A stretch of 64,000 nt of DNA from Lichenostomus cassidix. Taxonomy: Eukaryota; Chordata; Aves; Passeriformes; Meliphagidae. Below are positions 22,902 to 33,347 of the stretch, piece after piece; the stretch's first letter is position 1, and each line of letters starts with the position of its first letter. Both the position numbers and the translations under genes were made by a program. Below the pieces are notes generated by a model. It was not told the origin of the DNA, did not search any database, and was given only the letters and a program-made list of their open reading frames with translations. The DNA lies in NCBI GenBank assembly GCA_008360975.2, contig CM039210.1, positions 8,434,293 through 8,498,292 on the forward strand, written 5' to 3'.

Positions 22902-23256
22902 TAAAGAGAAACGACAAGAGGGATCTCACGGCACTCTCAATATGAGATATAAAGTAAGCTCCATTTTATTTCACCAAACGAGAAACTTATATACTGTTAC
23001 AGATGTTTCTAATTATAGATACACACACCTGCAGTCTGCTCTCACACATTCAGGGATCCTCCTGTTAACTCCCTTATTCTTTTCTCATAACACTCCTGAC
23101 TCCTAATCTTTCTCATGGCATTCTTCCCACAGAACATTCTCAGGCAAACAAACCACTGTAGCTTGTTGGAATTTTACTGAAGCCTGACCATGCTGAAGCT
23201 TTGCTCAGGCCTGCTCAGTTAGCATGAGTTTTGCTGGAAAACTGCGTTTTCCAACA
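22902..23256 (-). mobile_element. Solo LTR of the F/H family in E pol
   Basis: 355 bp, begins TAAAGAGAAACG and ends GTTTTCCAACA, so it is inverted (LTR 5' end TGTTGGAAAACGC). Flanked by TTGTTT (22896-22901) and TTGTTC (23257-23262), a 6-bp TSD with one change. Removing it restores E pol between HKL and FNSAFHLAP. Matches the LTRs of F and H. Confidence 0.95.
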
Positions 23257-23262
23257 TTGTTC

Positions 23263-24660
23263 AATTCGGCTTTTCATTTGGCCCCAAAAGAACTCCAAAG
23301 TCGAACCCCTCTCAAGGCTCTAACAGTCTTTTCAGACAGCTCTGGGAGATCCCTAAAGTCAGTCATGACTTGGAAGGATCCCAGGATGAAGATGTGGGAG
23401 TCTGACGTCCAGGTGGTAGAGGGTTCCCCACACATTGCGGAGTTAGCAGCCGTTGTTAGAGCTTTCAAGAGGTTCGAAGAACCTATTAATGTGGTAACAG
23501 ATTCAGCTTATGTAGCTGGAGTAATTGCCAGAGCAGAACACGCTTGGTTAAAGGACATGTCCAACCCTAAATTGTATAAACTACTCTCAAAACTTGTTTT
23601 TCTACTCTCCCACAGAAGGCAGCCATTCCATGTGATGCATGTGAGGTCAGACACCGATCTCCCTGGGCCAATTGCCAAAGTAATTGGAGGGCAGACGCTC
23701 TTGCCATGCCAGTACAAGCTCTCAACATACCGGACGCTTTTGCTCAGGCAAAGCTAAGCCATCAATTTTACCATCAAAATGTACCAGCCCTCATGAGGAT
23801 GTTTAAACTGCCTTGAAACCAGGCAAGGGAAATTGTAGTGACCTGTGCTAACTGTCAGACCTACCGAGTGCCATCACTGGGGTCCGGGGTTAACCCCCGA
23901 GGTCTAGGTACCTGCGAAATATGGCAGACAGATGTAACCCATGTTCCCCAATTTGGAAGATTAAAATATGTACACGTCTCCATGGATACATTTTCTGGAG
24001 CTGTTTTTGCATCCGCCCATGCAGGAGAAAAGGCAAGAGATGTTATGAAGCACTTTTTCCTTGCTTTTTCTACCCTGGGCGTTCCTGCTGAAATAAAAAC
24101 CGATTATGGTCCAGCATACATCTCTAACAGACTTCAAGAATTTTTTAGCTTGTGGGGTATAAAACATACTATAAGCATTCCCCACTCCCCCACAGGCCAA
24201 TCTATAGTGAGAGGATCCATCAAACAATTAAGAGGGTCCTAGACCAACAATGGGGAAGGTCAGAGGTCAATCCTCCCATTTTGAGACTCTGTAAGGCCCT
24301 CTTTACAGTACATTTCTTGAACAATTTGTTCGATGAGCCAACCCCTCCATGTTCTGGCATTTTAGTAATTCGACTCAAGCCAAATTAAAAGAACAACCAC
24401 CAGTGTTAATCAAAGATCCAGAAAGCCATCAAATATCAGGCCCTTTTTCACTAATTGTATGGGGGAGGGGATACGCTTGTGTTTCCACACCTTCAGGACC
24501 CAAGTGGGTACCAGGAAAATATGTAAAGCCCTACCTCAGACCGTCGGTGACAGCTCTTGAGCAGACAAAAGATGACACCCCGGCCACTGATAAAGAAACC
24601 CCAGACAAGGAGACCTGTGCCGCTTGGAGAAGACGTCGGCACAAGATACCAGCCACGTGA
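23263..24660 (+). pseudogene. pol of E, RNase H and integrase
   Basis: RNase H with FSDSSGRS (G of the usual DGS lost), IAELAAVVRAF and VTDSAYVAG; then integrase with HQNVPALMRMF, CANCQ, WQTDVTHVP and KTDYGPAYIS (Asn-to-Tyr change next to the catalytic Asp). Frameshifts occur near 23690, 23810 and 24200. The C-terminal domain (IVWGRGYACVSTPSGP) ends PAT-stop at 24660, the same end as G pol. Confidence 0.85.
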
Positions 24661-24879
24661 ACATCTTATTATGCTGCCTTCAAGCAGTTCCCCAAACCCA
24701 CAAATCCCTTATCTCTTACCCTCATGTGTTTCCCTAACCCACAACTCCCTTACCTGTGTGTTATAAGAAAAAGGGGGGGATGAGAGGGGGAAAAGAAAAA
24801 AGTAATAGAGAACCATCTTTTAATAATCTTTGCTTGAAATCCCACAGAAAAAAAGACTACCCATACCTTTCTTACCACC

Positions 24880-25626
24880 ATGCCTGTAATTGCCTACCTC
24901 TGCATTCTCCTGCCCTCCTGGATCATGTTAGCATCAGAGGTCGCTGCGTGGATTGTCCTGCAGCCAAAAGCCAATATGTGGGTCACACTGGCAAAAGCAC
25001 TCCAGCAAGACCATATGTGCCTGTCTATGGGCAGCGTCAGTGACCCACTTTCGTCGTGCCTGGTGGGGATTCCTCTCTGTGAAGACGAACCGCCTTTCGC
25101 AAACCAGGTGCCCTACCAGGAGGACACTTGGGAGAAATGGGTAAACACACTGGTGACAGCACTGGAGGAACCCCACGAGTTGCTACTACTGGGGTCCTCC
25201 TGGGCTACCCATTGCCTCAAGTTTGTCTTCAGCCTGAAACGGGGGATGGCCTTATCCTGGTCAGAACACCATAAATTGAGTCATAGTACAATCGAGACAC
25301 CTTGAGAACAGGTTTACTCCATCAGTAATTGGTGCCAGGATGATAATCTCATCCTGGCAGAGTCATCCATGTGCCCCAAAGCGCTGCCTGCAGGTGTGTT
25401 GCTGATTTGCGGGAATCAGGCGTGGTCTGGAATCCCATCCCAGTTCCAGGGGGGACCATGCACTCTCGGCAGGCTTTCTGTACTAGCACCCAACAAGACC
25501 CAAATTCTATATCGGAGAAACCATACTCAATTGGCCCGCCAAAAGGGAAGAATACAGCAATTAGACCCAAATTGTGATAGCAAAATTATTAATTGGTCAT
25601 TGTCTAAAATGATCGCTGCACCATTT
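24880..25626 (+). pseudogene. env of E, signal peptide and SU
   Basis: Starts with the signal peptide MPVIAYLCILLPSW, as in G. The SU is short and reads through several small frame changes (a TGA near 25303, another shift near 25370) to NWSLSKMIAAPF at the SU/TM boundary, where an LTR is inserted. Close match to G env. Confidence 0.8.
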
Positions 25627-26252
25627 TGTTGCGGTTTAGAGGATGTTACAGCAGACTTTACCCTGGAGCTTCTCTACCCAGCCCGGTTCAGCGCCTCAGT
25701 GCTCCAAACCCTCTGTCCCAGGGCTGCACACTGCACTCTCACCGGCCGGGGAGCCATAAGACTAGCTCTGGTTCGTCTGCTTCCACAACCGGCGGTGATA
25801 ATGGAGGCGAGGAGGGTCTATACGTTGTGTCCATGGAAGATGTTTATTCGCATGGTGCAGCAGAGGCCAACGACCTCCCCGAGGCAGAGATGCCTCGAGG
25901 GCGAAGGCCTCACATGCACAGCCACATGTGGAGCATAAACACACGTGGAGCATAGACGGCAAGATGGCGGAGGGTAAGGGGTTTTATAGGGAAACAGAGA
26001 GGGGCAGGGACAGCACACTGGCCCAGTGACCTCTGGGTACAGGGGAGGTACAGGGGCGGAGTTAGGAGTACAGGAACCAATAGGGGAAACCCAAGGGAGT
26101 GGCCCACGTGGGGTTAGGGTATAGGAACCAATAGGGAAAACTGGGGGCGTGGCTAGGACTACGTGGAGTAGGGAAGGCAGGACAATAGGTGACAAGTACA
26201 GTCGTTAAGAAAGGGGTGTGGGGAACTTGCAGCTATTATCACAATAGCATTT
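25627..26252 (-). mobile_element. LTR inserted in env of E
   Basis: About 625 bp splits the fusion-peptide region; CATTT flanks both sides (25622-25626 and near 26253-26257). Reading the minus strand shows two CCAAT-box motifs (CCTATTGGTTCC), CTATAAAACCCC and GCGAATAAACATC in promoter-to-poly(A) order, ending CCGCAACA. The exact start is uncertain. Family not recognised. Confidence 0.7.
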
Positions 26253-26750
26253 CTCCAGCCTGGAGTGGCGGCAGCAAAAGCCTTGGGTGAACTTACCCAC
26301 CTTGAGTGCTGGCTAGGAAAGCATGCTAACATTACCTTGAGTGCCCTCTCTCAACTACTTGAGGATGAAGAAACCACCAGGCACACAACGCTGCAAAATA
26401 GAGTGGCCATCAACTTTCCTTTATTGGCCCATGGACATGGCTGTGAGGAATTTGAAGGTCTGTGTTGTTTTAACCTGTCATCTCATAGCCAGAGCATCCA
26501 CGTGACGATACAAAAAATGAAGGATCAAATCAAAGAACTAAAGCAAAGAACTAAAGATGGAAGGAGATGCAGACTGGCTTGAAGACCTTTTTGGACAATG
26601 GGGACTTAAAGGATGGTTGACATCCTTGGTCAAAGCTGGACTGTGGGTGATTCTAATAATTTTTATTGTTCTAAGCTTGTTTGGTTGCCTTAAGAAGTGC
26701 CTAGCTAAGCAGATGGGAGAGGCTTTTCCTTTAAACAGAGAAGGGGGAGA
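26253..26750 (+). pseudogene. env of E, TM subunit
   Basis: Fusion-peptide-like GVAAAKALGEL, LQNRVAINFPLLAHGHGC with a CX6CC motif (CEEFEGLCC), a helix, then a frameshift near 26570 and a membrane anchor (VILIIFIVLSLFGC). The sequence resembles alpharetrovirus TM. The polypurine tract AACAGAGAAGGGGGAGA ends at 26750. Confidence 0.85.
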
Positions 26751-27280
26751 TGTTGCACTGGATGAGACCACCTTGGGGGCTGCCGGGGAGCTGAGGGGTC
26801 CCAGGGCAGCAGAAACACGGTGTTGGGACAGCTCCGATGTTTGAAGTTACCCCCCTGAGTATTGGATGTTTTCTCCCTAGACTATGATAATCTTCCTATG
26901 TTGGTTGGCCTTGACCTGGTCCCTCACTCCACCCCTCTCTTCTCCCCATTGGTCGTTGTATCCCCCCGCCTTCTCCCCGCCCCTGTGCCCTCAGACTATT
27001 GGCCCAATATCTCTATATCAATGGTGACTCAGGGTCATTCACCCTCTTTCACTGCTGGACACTTTCGGGAATAAACCATTCTTCGGAACTCCAAGCGATT
27101 GAGCCCTTTGAATTCTTTGTCTCTGGTAAAACGCATGAGCTATCCAAAGCTCCCTGGGTGAGTGTGTGATGTGCCTCCCACCAGCACGGGTGAGAGAAGC
27201 TGTACTGGCCGGAGTGATCTCTCGGAGCCTTAGAGATGCTTTCAGTAAATGCAGAGGCCTATTCCACTCCACACCCCCCC
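26751..27280 (+). repeat. 3' LTR of E
   Basis: Starts TGTTGCACTGGATGAG right after the polypurine tract; AATAAA near 27071; ends about 27280 in a C run. Diverged relative of the G LTRs. No partner LTR is present because E is truncated. Confidence 0.8.
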
Positions 27281-27416
27281 TGTGTTATAATTATATATGT
27301 CTCTCCTGCAAGTTATTGACAGAAAATGTATATGCTTAATTTTTTTAAGAGTTGGGTGGAGAAATCAAGTTGGAATTGAGTTTTATTTTCTTTTGAAAAA
27401 TCACAGCTTTTCCGGT
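27281..27416. other. Flank with a short repeat
   Basis: No gene. Bases 27353-27416 plus 28456-28480 (contiguous before the LTR insertion) resemble 29989-30078 (AAATCAAGTTGGA, TTTTATTTTCTTTTGAAAAA, AGTATGAACAC). Confidence 0.4.
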
Positions 27417-28449
27417 GTCCTGATTTAAAGAACAGATGTCTGCCAAGAAAGGTGGGAACCTCCCTTGGAATGAAAAATATGACCTTCTTCCCTCTAAATT
27501 ATTATAGCTTTGAAATTACGGGGCTTTCAGGCAAAGATTTGGGAAAAGGAATAATAGTTCTTTACTACTGTATATATATGTATAACAAGACAAACAAACA
27601 ACTACAATGTCAGCAACAACAAACAGAAACCAGAAACCTAGTAACAGCCTTCTCTTGGCTGTCAAGCACTTTCCCCTTTGGTGTAGTTATAGTCACAGCC
27701 AGCAGGGGCGCTGTTTGCTCCCAACCAGGTAGGGCAGGTGTGATGATTCCCCCGTGGCTGCAGGGGGCGCTGTGGCGCGAGCTCAGCCGCCTCTCTCCAC
27801 GTGGATAATGGCAACTCAGCTGGCAGGAGAGAGAAGGGGCTTTCCTTTGCAAATCTCACTGTGGGGGCAGCTAGTCTCAGTGCCACTCGGGAAACTGAAT
27901 AGATCACAGCAGGAAACCTCAGTGCAATGGGCTGGGACAGCAGAGGCGGGCACACCGGGGGTGACAAAAAAAATGTAGCTGAAACTTCCCAGCCATAGCA
28001 GGAGCCACGGGGGTCAGGGGGACACTGGGTGTTGATGGCTGGTCCCAGGGTCAGGCTGAGCAGAGGGAGCGGCCCTGGTGGGGGACGGTGGGCTCCCTGG
28101 ACAGCACGCACTGGCTCTGGGCTCCCACGCAAGCAGAGGAGCGGAGAAGCAAGCTGGCAAGCCCAGTCACAGTGCCAAAGGAAAAGAAAAAAGAAACAGG
28201 CAAAACCCACAAGGCAACAGTATCTCCAGTCAGAGGCACTGTGCCACATGGTTGCTGAGACAATCGCCCCACCGGAAGGAAGCAGCCGCCCCTCACTCCC
28301 CAACCCTCGCGGGATCCTGGGCTGGCTCCTACCCATTGCAATACTCCTGCTCCAGGGGGCGGGGGGTGGGGGGAGTGACCATTCCAGACACAAAACAAAA
28401 CAAAAACAAACCAAAAAATGGACATGGGATAAAAGCCATTCCCAAGACA
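27417..28449 (-). mobile_element. 1-kb solo LTR, inverted
   Basis: Minus strand starts TGTCTTGGGAATGG and ends near AAATCA; flanked by TCCGGT (27411-27416) and ACCAGT (28450-28455), a diverged 6-bp TSD whose original form is seen near 30030 (ACCAGT). Related to the LTR at about 6981-7879. A 262-codon open frame on the minus strand (27662-28450) spans most of it but resembles no protein I know. Confidence 0.7.
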
Positions 28450-28455
28450 ACCAGT

Positions 28456-29129
28456 AAGTCTTGAAGTATGAACACTGTTAGCTTTTGTGATAAAAGCTTG
28501 TCTGCAAGCTCACTGACAAAGAATCCCAGAAAGACATGGAGAGGAAAAGCCAAAATAATAACACCCTGACCCAGCTCATCCCAGGTCCATCACAGGAGCT
28601 ATCAGCTCTGTGATGGGCCCTATCAAAGACCTATCTCCACAAGCACAGAGGAGCACAGAGGTGCCAAGGCAGGCAAAAACCCAAAGTAAGGACTTGGAGG
28701 AATAGATACCCTCTCCTAGGAGACCCTTAGCCCCATTGTCCAGATGTGACACCCATCAAGATGAGTCAACACTAGAGCACCTTTTGGAATGAGAGGTTGC
28801 TGCCTAGAGGGTGGTATGGAACAAATTATGGGATGCAGGGGAAGAGCATTTTGGGATTGCACGGGATTTATCATGGTATGTTTAGGGGAGGAGCCAAAGG
28901 TAAGAAAGGGGAGGGATTTAGGTGATATGGGGAGGAACAAATATGAGGACAATAGAGGGGTAAGGGGATAAAAGGATTTACTGCATGCAAATAGGTGATG
29001 ATTGGTGCATTTTCTTGGCCATGCCCTGCACCTGCTCAGTGCAGTTGGTCCTATCTTATTAAATTCCTTTCTTACTCTTTCATGGGTGAGGGATTCTCTA
29101 TGTGCTCTGTGTGTGTGCAAGTGTGTATT
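28456..29129. other. Intergenic, no gene seen
   Basis: G/A-rich sequence with short frames only. AATTCCTTTCTTACTC near 29060 and TATTAAATTCC near 29055 could be part of an old LTR, but no ends were found. Confidence 0.35.
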
Positions 29130-29740
29130 GGGGGAAAGTGTCATCAGACCATGGGTCAGAGGGCCTGCGTAACTATGGTGCAAGTCATTGGAGAAACTGG
29201 AGTGACTGGACTTCACTACCAGCAACTGGAGTAAGACCTTGGGTCATGGCATCCTGTGTGTCTGTGGTGTAAACAACTGGAGTGAGTGAGGGTCTGGGTG
29301 CCAGCAACTGGGCTGGGACTGCAGGTTGGAGGGCTTAGGTGCCAGTGACTGGAAAGACCGGAATGAGTGAAACTAAGTGTCACCCATTGGGGTTGGGACA
29401 GGGGTCAGAGGTCTATTTGTCTGATGCTAACCACTGGAGTGGGTGCAGGTGTGCAAGTGAGTGTGTGAGCAATAGCAAAGATCAAGCCAGACCAATTTGC
29501 GAGTAGATGAAGTGGCCTGGAAGCCAGGCATGTGTGTGTGTCTCTCTAAGGGTGAGAATGGCTACTGGGAGAGCAGGGAGTCACAGCCAGCTCTAGATGT
29601 GCATGTGAGACAATCAGCTCCAGCAACTGGAGTGGGACTGTGGCCTAGAGGGCTCATATGTTCACATGCCAGCAACTGAGAAGACTGGGATCCAGGAGTA
29701 GCTACTGGGCAGACAGAATGCCTGAGTCCAGCTGCTGGAG
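29130..29740. repeat. Degenerate tandem repeat tract
   Basis: Variants of CAGCAACTGGAGTGGGACT recur at irregular spacing (near 29220, 29270, 29303, 29344, 29432, 29620 and 29673), often preceded by GGTGC or TGCC and followed by a GAGGG-containing spacer. Looks like an eroded minisatellite with units of roughly 50-80 bases. Confidence 0.55.
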
Positions 29741-30835
29741 GGATCTACATTATACATATATATAGATATTCTCAGTAGTGGATCTCCATCCTGCTCAGCC
29801 AGAGTGAGGTGCTGTCTTTGTTATGGATGTGCTCTGTCTGTGATCTGTATGGCCAGGCATGTATATATATGGTGTATATACATGCTCTGTGTGCATATGC
29901 TTACTGGGAATACATTTTCAGTCTCGCTACTGGTTAGACTGGGGTATGTGAAGCTACACCTCACCTCTCAGGCTGTCAGATCCAGTGTGGAAATCAAGTT
30001 GGAGCTGAGAATCAAAGTTTTATTTTCTTTTGAAAAAATCCCAGCTTTACCAGTACCTCTTGCAGTATGAACACTTTCTACCTTTAATATCAAGCATTTC
30101 TATACCTTTATAAATATATACATATTTTTATAGGTATTTCATATTAAAGCTGTTTAAGCATTTCATTAAAATAATGCTTCTTTCATGTGCCATTATTTCT
30201 TTTTCTAGAGCAGAATATGGTATGTATTGAAACAATTATTGTTATAATTTTTTGCAGGAAATAATGCTATGTATAGTTGTAAGTGGAGGAATTTGGAGTA
30301 TATAGAATGCTCTGCTTTCCACCTTGTTTTAAGATTAACTGGCCTTCCTAAGAGGGTTGCATGGATTTCTACAAAATCTTAAGCTATTTGTGATAGAGTT
30401 CCTTAAACAATCACACTTGCTTTATTGGAGTTCAAACTCTAGTTTTGTGGTTAAGGACAAGCTGATGACTATGTCATTAATAAAATGATTGTGTGGTAAT
30501 GATATAACACATGCAAAGAATTGCAGAGAGCCAGAATGCTTTCACAGTGTGTTTATGTTGGCTAATGTGTTTGTTGATCAACAATAAAAGTGTAAAGTCA
30601 AAGGTAAGAATTCTCAAATTGCATTTCCTTTCAAAACAGTAATAAATAAACCAGAGTTCTCAGGTAGTAAAGGAAGCATACCTAGTATATCTCTATTGAA
30701 CCATTTACTAGTGCGGACAGATCAAGCCAAACTAGTTTTACATTTTCGCTGCATGGTGAGAAAATGGTTTATAACTGTTCTTACTCTGATGTTGGTCAGA
30801 TTTGTCACATTACCTCTAACAGTAAAGTACTCCGT
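29741..30835. other. AT-rich intergenic sequence
   Basis: No gene recognised. Holds the second copy (29989-30078) of the short repeat near 27353 and short ATATAT runs near 29755 and 29862. It is the left flank of provirus L; 37351 onward is the right flank. Confidence 0.4.
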
Positions 30836-30840
30836 GAGAA

Positions 30841-31430
30841 TGTCGTGGATTGATGATATGATAATCCTTTATCCCCTATCGTTGGCTTATATGCCCAAGA
30901 AAGAAAAAAATGTGTAAAAATGTGTGGTCCTGTCTCTTTAACTGCACCCAGCCGCAGAGAGAAACGCGGGTTGTTTTGAAAACATTTTCTCCAAGCCTTG
31001 CTCCGGGGGAGGATTCGTCGCCCGGCAGAGACTGCGTGCTGGACGCGGGTCGGAGTGAGCTTTGTTCCCGTTTTTTCCATTCTTCTTCTTTTTTCCTCGT
31101 TTGGACCCCTTCTCTTCGATCTGCTTCGCCACCCGGAGACCCAGGAGGGCCAGAGGACAGCAGAGCTCTCCAGGGAGCTCCACCCGGCCCCGGGTGGGGG
31201 GCAAGGAGGAGAGGGACTGCGTCTGAGAAAAGGACTTTTTAATCAGGTTGAATAACTGCCTTTCACCTTGTTTTTCCCCTTCCCCTGTGCCTTGTAGGGC
31301 ACTCTGCGTGGTTTTGTTAAATAAATAGTTTTTTCTTCACTTCCATCTAAGAGGTTCTGTTGGGGGTGGGGGAGGGGGTATCGGGGCCCTTCGCTCTCGG
31401 AGGAGAGAGTCTTATCATTAACCCGGGACA
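30841..31430 (+). repeat. 5' LTR of L
   Basis: 590 bp, TGTCGTGG...CCCGGGACA, with inverted TGTC/GACA ends and AATAAA near 31320. U3 is very short of AT-type promoter elements; the middle is GC and pyrimidine rich. Confidence 0.95.
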
Positions 31431-31434
31431 TATT

Positions 31435-31452
31435 TGGCGCCCAACTTACGGG
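31435..31452 (+). other. Primer-binding site of L
   Basis: TGGCGCCCAACTTACGGG, four bases after the LTR. The first 11 bases equal the tRNA-Lys type site; the rest diverges, so the primer is uncertain. Confidence 0.55.
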
Positions 31453-31568
31453 GCCTTGATTACTTGTTCTACACCTTTTGTGGGGTTAGAGAAAGTGAAG
31501 AAAAAGCCCTAATAATTGCATTCTGGTTTTAATCGCTTGGTATTGAATTACAGCCATCAGTAGTCACT

Positions 31569-33347
31569 ATGCTGTTTGATGGGAGGTTGTTTGATGTAAT
31601 ACTGTCTGTTTGGCACATAGGTTTGTTTCCCTACCAACAGGTAGGGGCAATCCTGTCCCTAATGTATAATTTCCACCAATCAGGGACACGACTCCGGATT
31701 GTTATAGTAATGTGTGTGATACTGACGATCTGTAAGAAGGTATGGGAAACAGTTAAAGATGTACATGCTCTGTTAGTTTCCTCCTCTAGTTTTAGTAACC
31801 TGTTTTGGAGTTTTGTTAGTAATATTACCCAACCTGTTAGAGAAGTAGAGGGTGAAGCTTCCTGGCTCCTCACCCATCTCTTTCCCTTTAAATCTGGTAT
31901 ATCAGCTTTTGAGAATATTCAGTTTCCCCTGGATGTTAAAGAGACCATTAACTTGGTAGTACAGGTGCTTTACCTAGGAGTTTCCGTGTATATGATGTTC
32001 AGTGTTACCAGAATGAGGGCTGAGAAGTCCAGAGGGGCTGAGCAGGAGCAGGCACCTAATCCAGATGTGAGGAAATTTGAATGGTGTGGAGTATGGGAGG
32101 ACATAGGTAAAACTTTAAAGAAATTCTCTGATCAAATAGACTGGGAATTTCCCCCTGGACAAATCCCGAGACCAGCTGAGGTGGGGAAGTATCTGAAAGA
32201 GAAGTGCAGAGACAACTGCAGTGCAATATGTTGGGCCCTGGCATATGCTTATCGTACACTGTCAGATATTATAGAACAGGAAGTAAGGGAGCCTAAGCCA
32301 ATGGCAGTTGCTCCTATTACAAGGAGCAGGAAAGCCCAATTTAAGACTGATCGCCCAGATGACAGTGGGGAGGGACCCTCAAGGCCAGCAACTGAGTCAG
32401 AGGTCATTGTTGAATCCATGAATGTGAGAGACCTTCACAGCCTAAGAAAAGATTATGTCCAACGAGATGATGAATCTGTGATTAGTTGGTTAGTCAGTCT
32501 TTGGGATGCTGCAGGCGATGTTACACTTCTAGATGCTACTGAGGCAAGGCATTTAGGGACTGTGTCACGTGACCCAGATATCAACCAAACTATACGAGAT
32601 GGGCCTGACTGCAGCAGCCTCTGGAGACGAGCTATCAGAGCTGCGAGGGACAGATACCTACATCCCGACGATCTCTATTCGCAACAAACCCAGTGGAGAA
32701 CCATAGAACAAGGGATTCAACGCTTGAGAGAAATGGCAGTGGTAGAAATTGTCTTCCCAGAGGACATAGCAAACCCAGATCCGATTATAGACCCAGATAG
32801 GATAGAATGTACACCTGTGATGTGGCGGAAACTCCTAAAGCTTGGGCCATCAGGGTATGCTTCTGCTTTAGCCATTATGAAGCAAGATGACGGGCATGAG
32901 ACTGTGCGTGATATGACAAGGAAACTCCGGGCGTATGCAGATGTCGTGCATAGCCCAATGAATGCAAGAATCTCAGCTGTGGAAACAAATCTGCAGAAAC
33001 TAGAAAATCAGATAGAGAAGAATCATGAGAAACTCAGTAAAGAGATTAAAGACAGCCTTCTCCAAATCTCAGCAGTACAGACCAGAGGTTCTGCTACCCC
33101 ACGCAGACGCTCCTCAGCTATGAGAACTGGATCTATCCCTCGACATGAGTTGTGGTATTTCCTGTGTGACAGTGGAGAAAACATGAACAGGTGGGATGGA
33201 CAACCCACTGCTGTCCTGGCACGACGAGTGCGTGAATTGAAGGAGGCCAAGACTCAGAGAAGGAACTCCACCAGAAGGGAAGTAGCTCTACTCAATATGT
33301 CTGATTCCGTTGAAGGAACCTCTAACACAAATACCCACCATGGTTAG
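31569..33347 (+). CDS. gag: gag of L with hydrophobic N-terminal segments
   Basis: 592 intact codons from ATG 31569 to TAG 33345-33347. Residues about 25-60 (LRIVIVMCVILTIC) and about 128-146 (INLVVQVLYLGVSVYMMF) are hydrophobic enough to span or dip into a membrane, unusual for a gag matrix region. Residues 260-480 resemble the ERV-L capsid; 470-510 form a predicted coiled coil (VETNLQKLENQIEKNHEKL), then a basic RRRSS segment. No CCHC knuckle is present. Pol follows in the same frame after the TAG, so a Gag-Pol fusion would need stop-codon readthrough. Intact in this copy; the function of the hydrophobic segments is unknown. Confidence 0.85.
   Translation: MLFDGRLFDVILSVWHIGLFPYQQVGAILSLMYNFHQSGTRLRIVIVMCVILTICKKVWETVKDVHALLVSSSSFSNLFWSFVSNITQPVREVEGEASWLLTHLFPFKSGISAFENIQFPLDVKETINLVVQVLYLGVSVYMMFSVTRMRAEKSRGAEQEQAPNPDVRKFEWCGVWEDIGKTLKKFSDQIDWEFPPGQIPRPAEVGKYLKEKCRDNCSAICWALAYAYRTLSDIIEQEVREPKPMAVAPITRSRKAQFKTDRPDDSGEGPSRPATESEVIVESMNVRDLHSLRKDYVQRDDESVISWLVSLWDAAGDVTLLDATEARHLGTVSRDPDINQTIRDGPDCSSLWRRAIRAARDRYLHPDDLYSQQTQWRTIEQGIQRLREMAVVEIVFPEDIANPDPIIDPDRIECTPVMWRKLLKLGPSGYASALAIMKQDDGHETVRDMTRKLRAYADVVHSPMNARISAVETNLQKLENQIEKNHEKLSKEIKDSLLQISAVQTRGSATPRRRSSAMRTGSIPRHELWYFLCDSGENMNRWDGQPTAVLARRVRELKEAKTQRRNSTRREVALLNMSDSVEGTSNTNTHHG

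Larger units (their letters stand above)
21712..27280 (+). mobile_element. Element E: 5'-truncated betaretrovirus-like ERV
   Basis: Starts inside pol without 5' LTR, gag or protease and runs through pol, env, polypurine tract and 3' LTR (26751-27280). It is closely related to provirus G throughout. It carries a gag-only-family solo LTR (22902-23256) and another LTR (about 25627-26252), many frameshifts and a damaged RT active site, so it is an older sister of G. Confidence 0.85.

Noticed and set aside
27662..28450. 262-codon open frame on the minus strand across a solo LTR, and a 216-codon frame (7072-7722) in its relative
   Set aside because: Both are GC-rich LTR sequence in the sense direction, but the two frames fall out of register after an indel and share no protein similarity; a conserved LTR-encoded protein is not supported.
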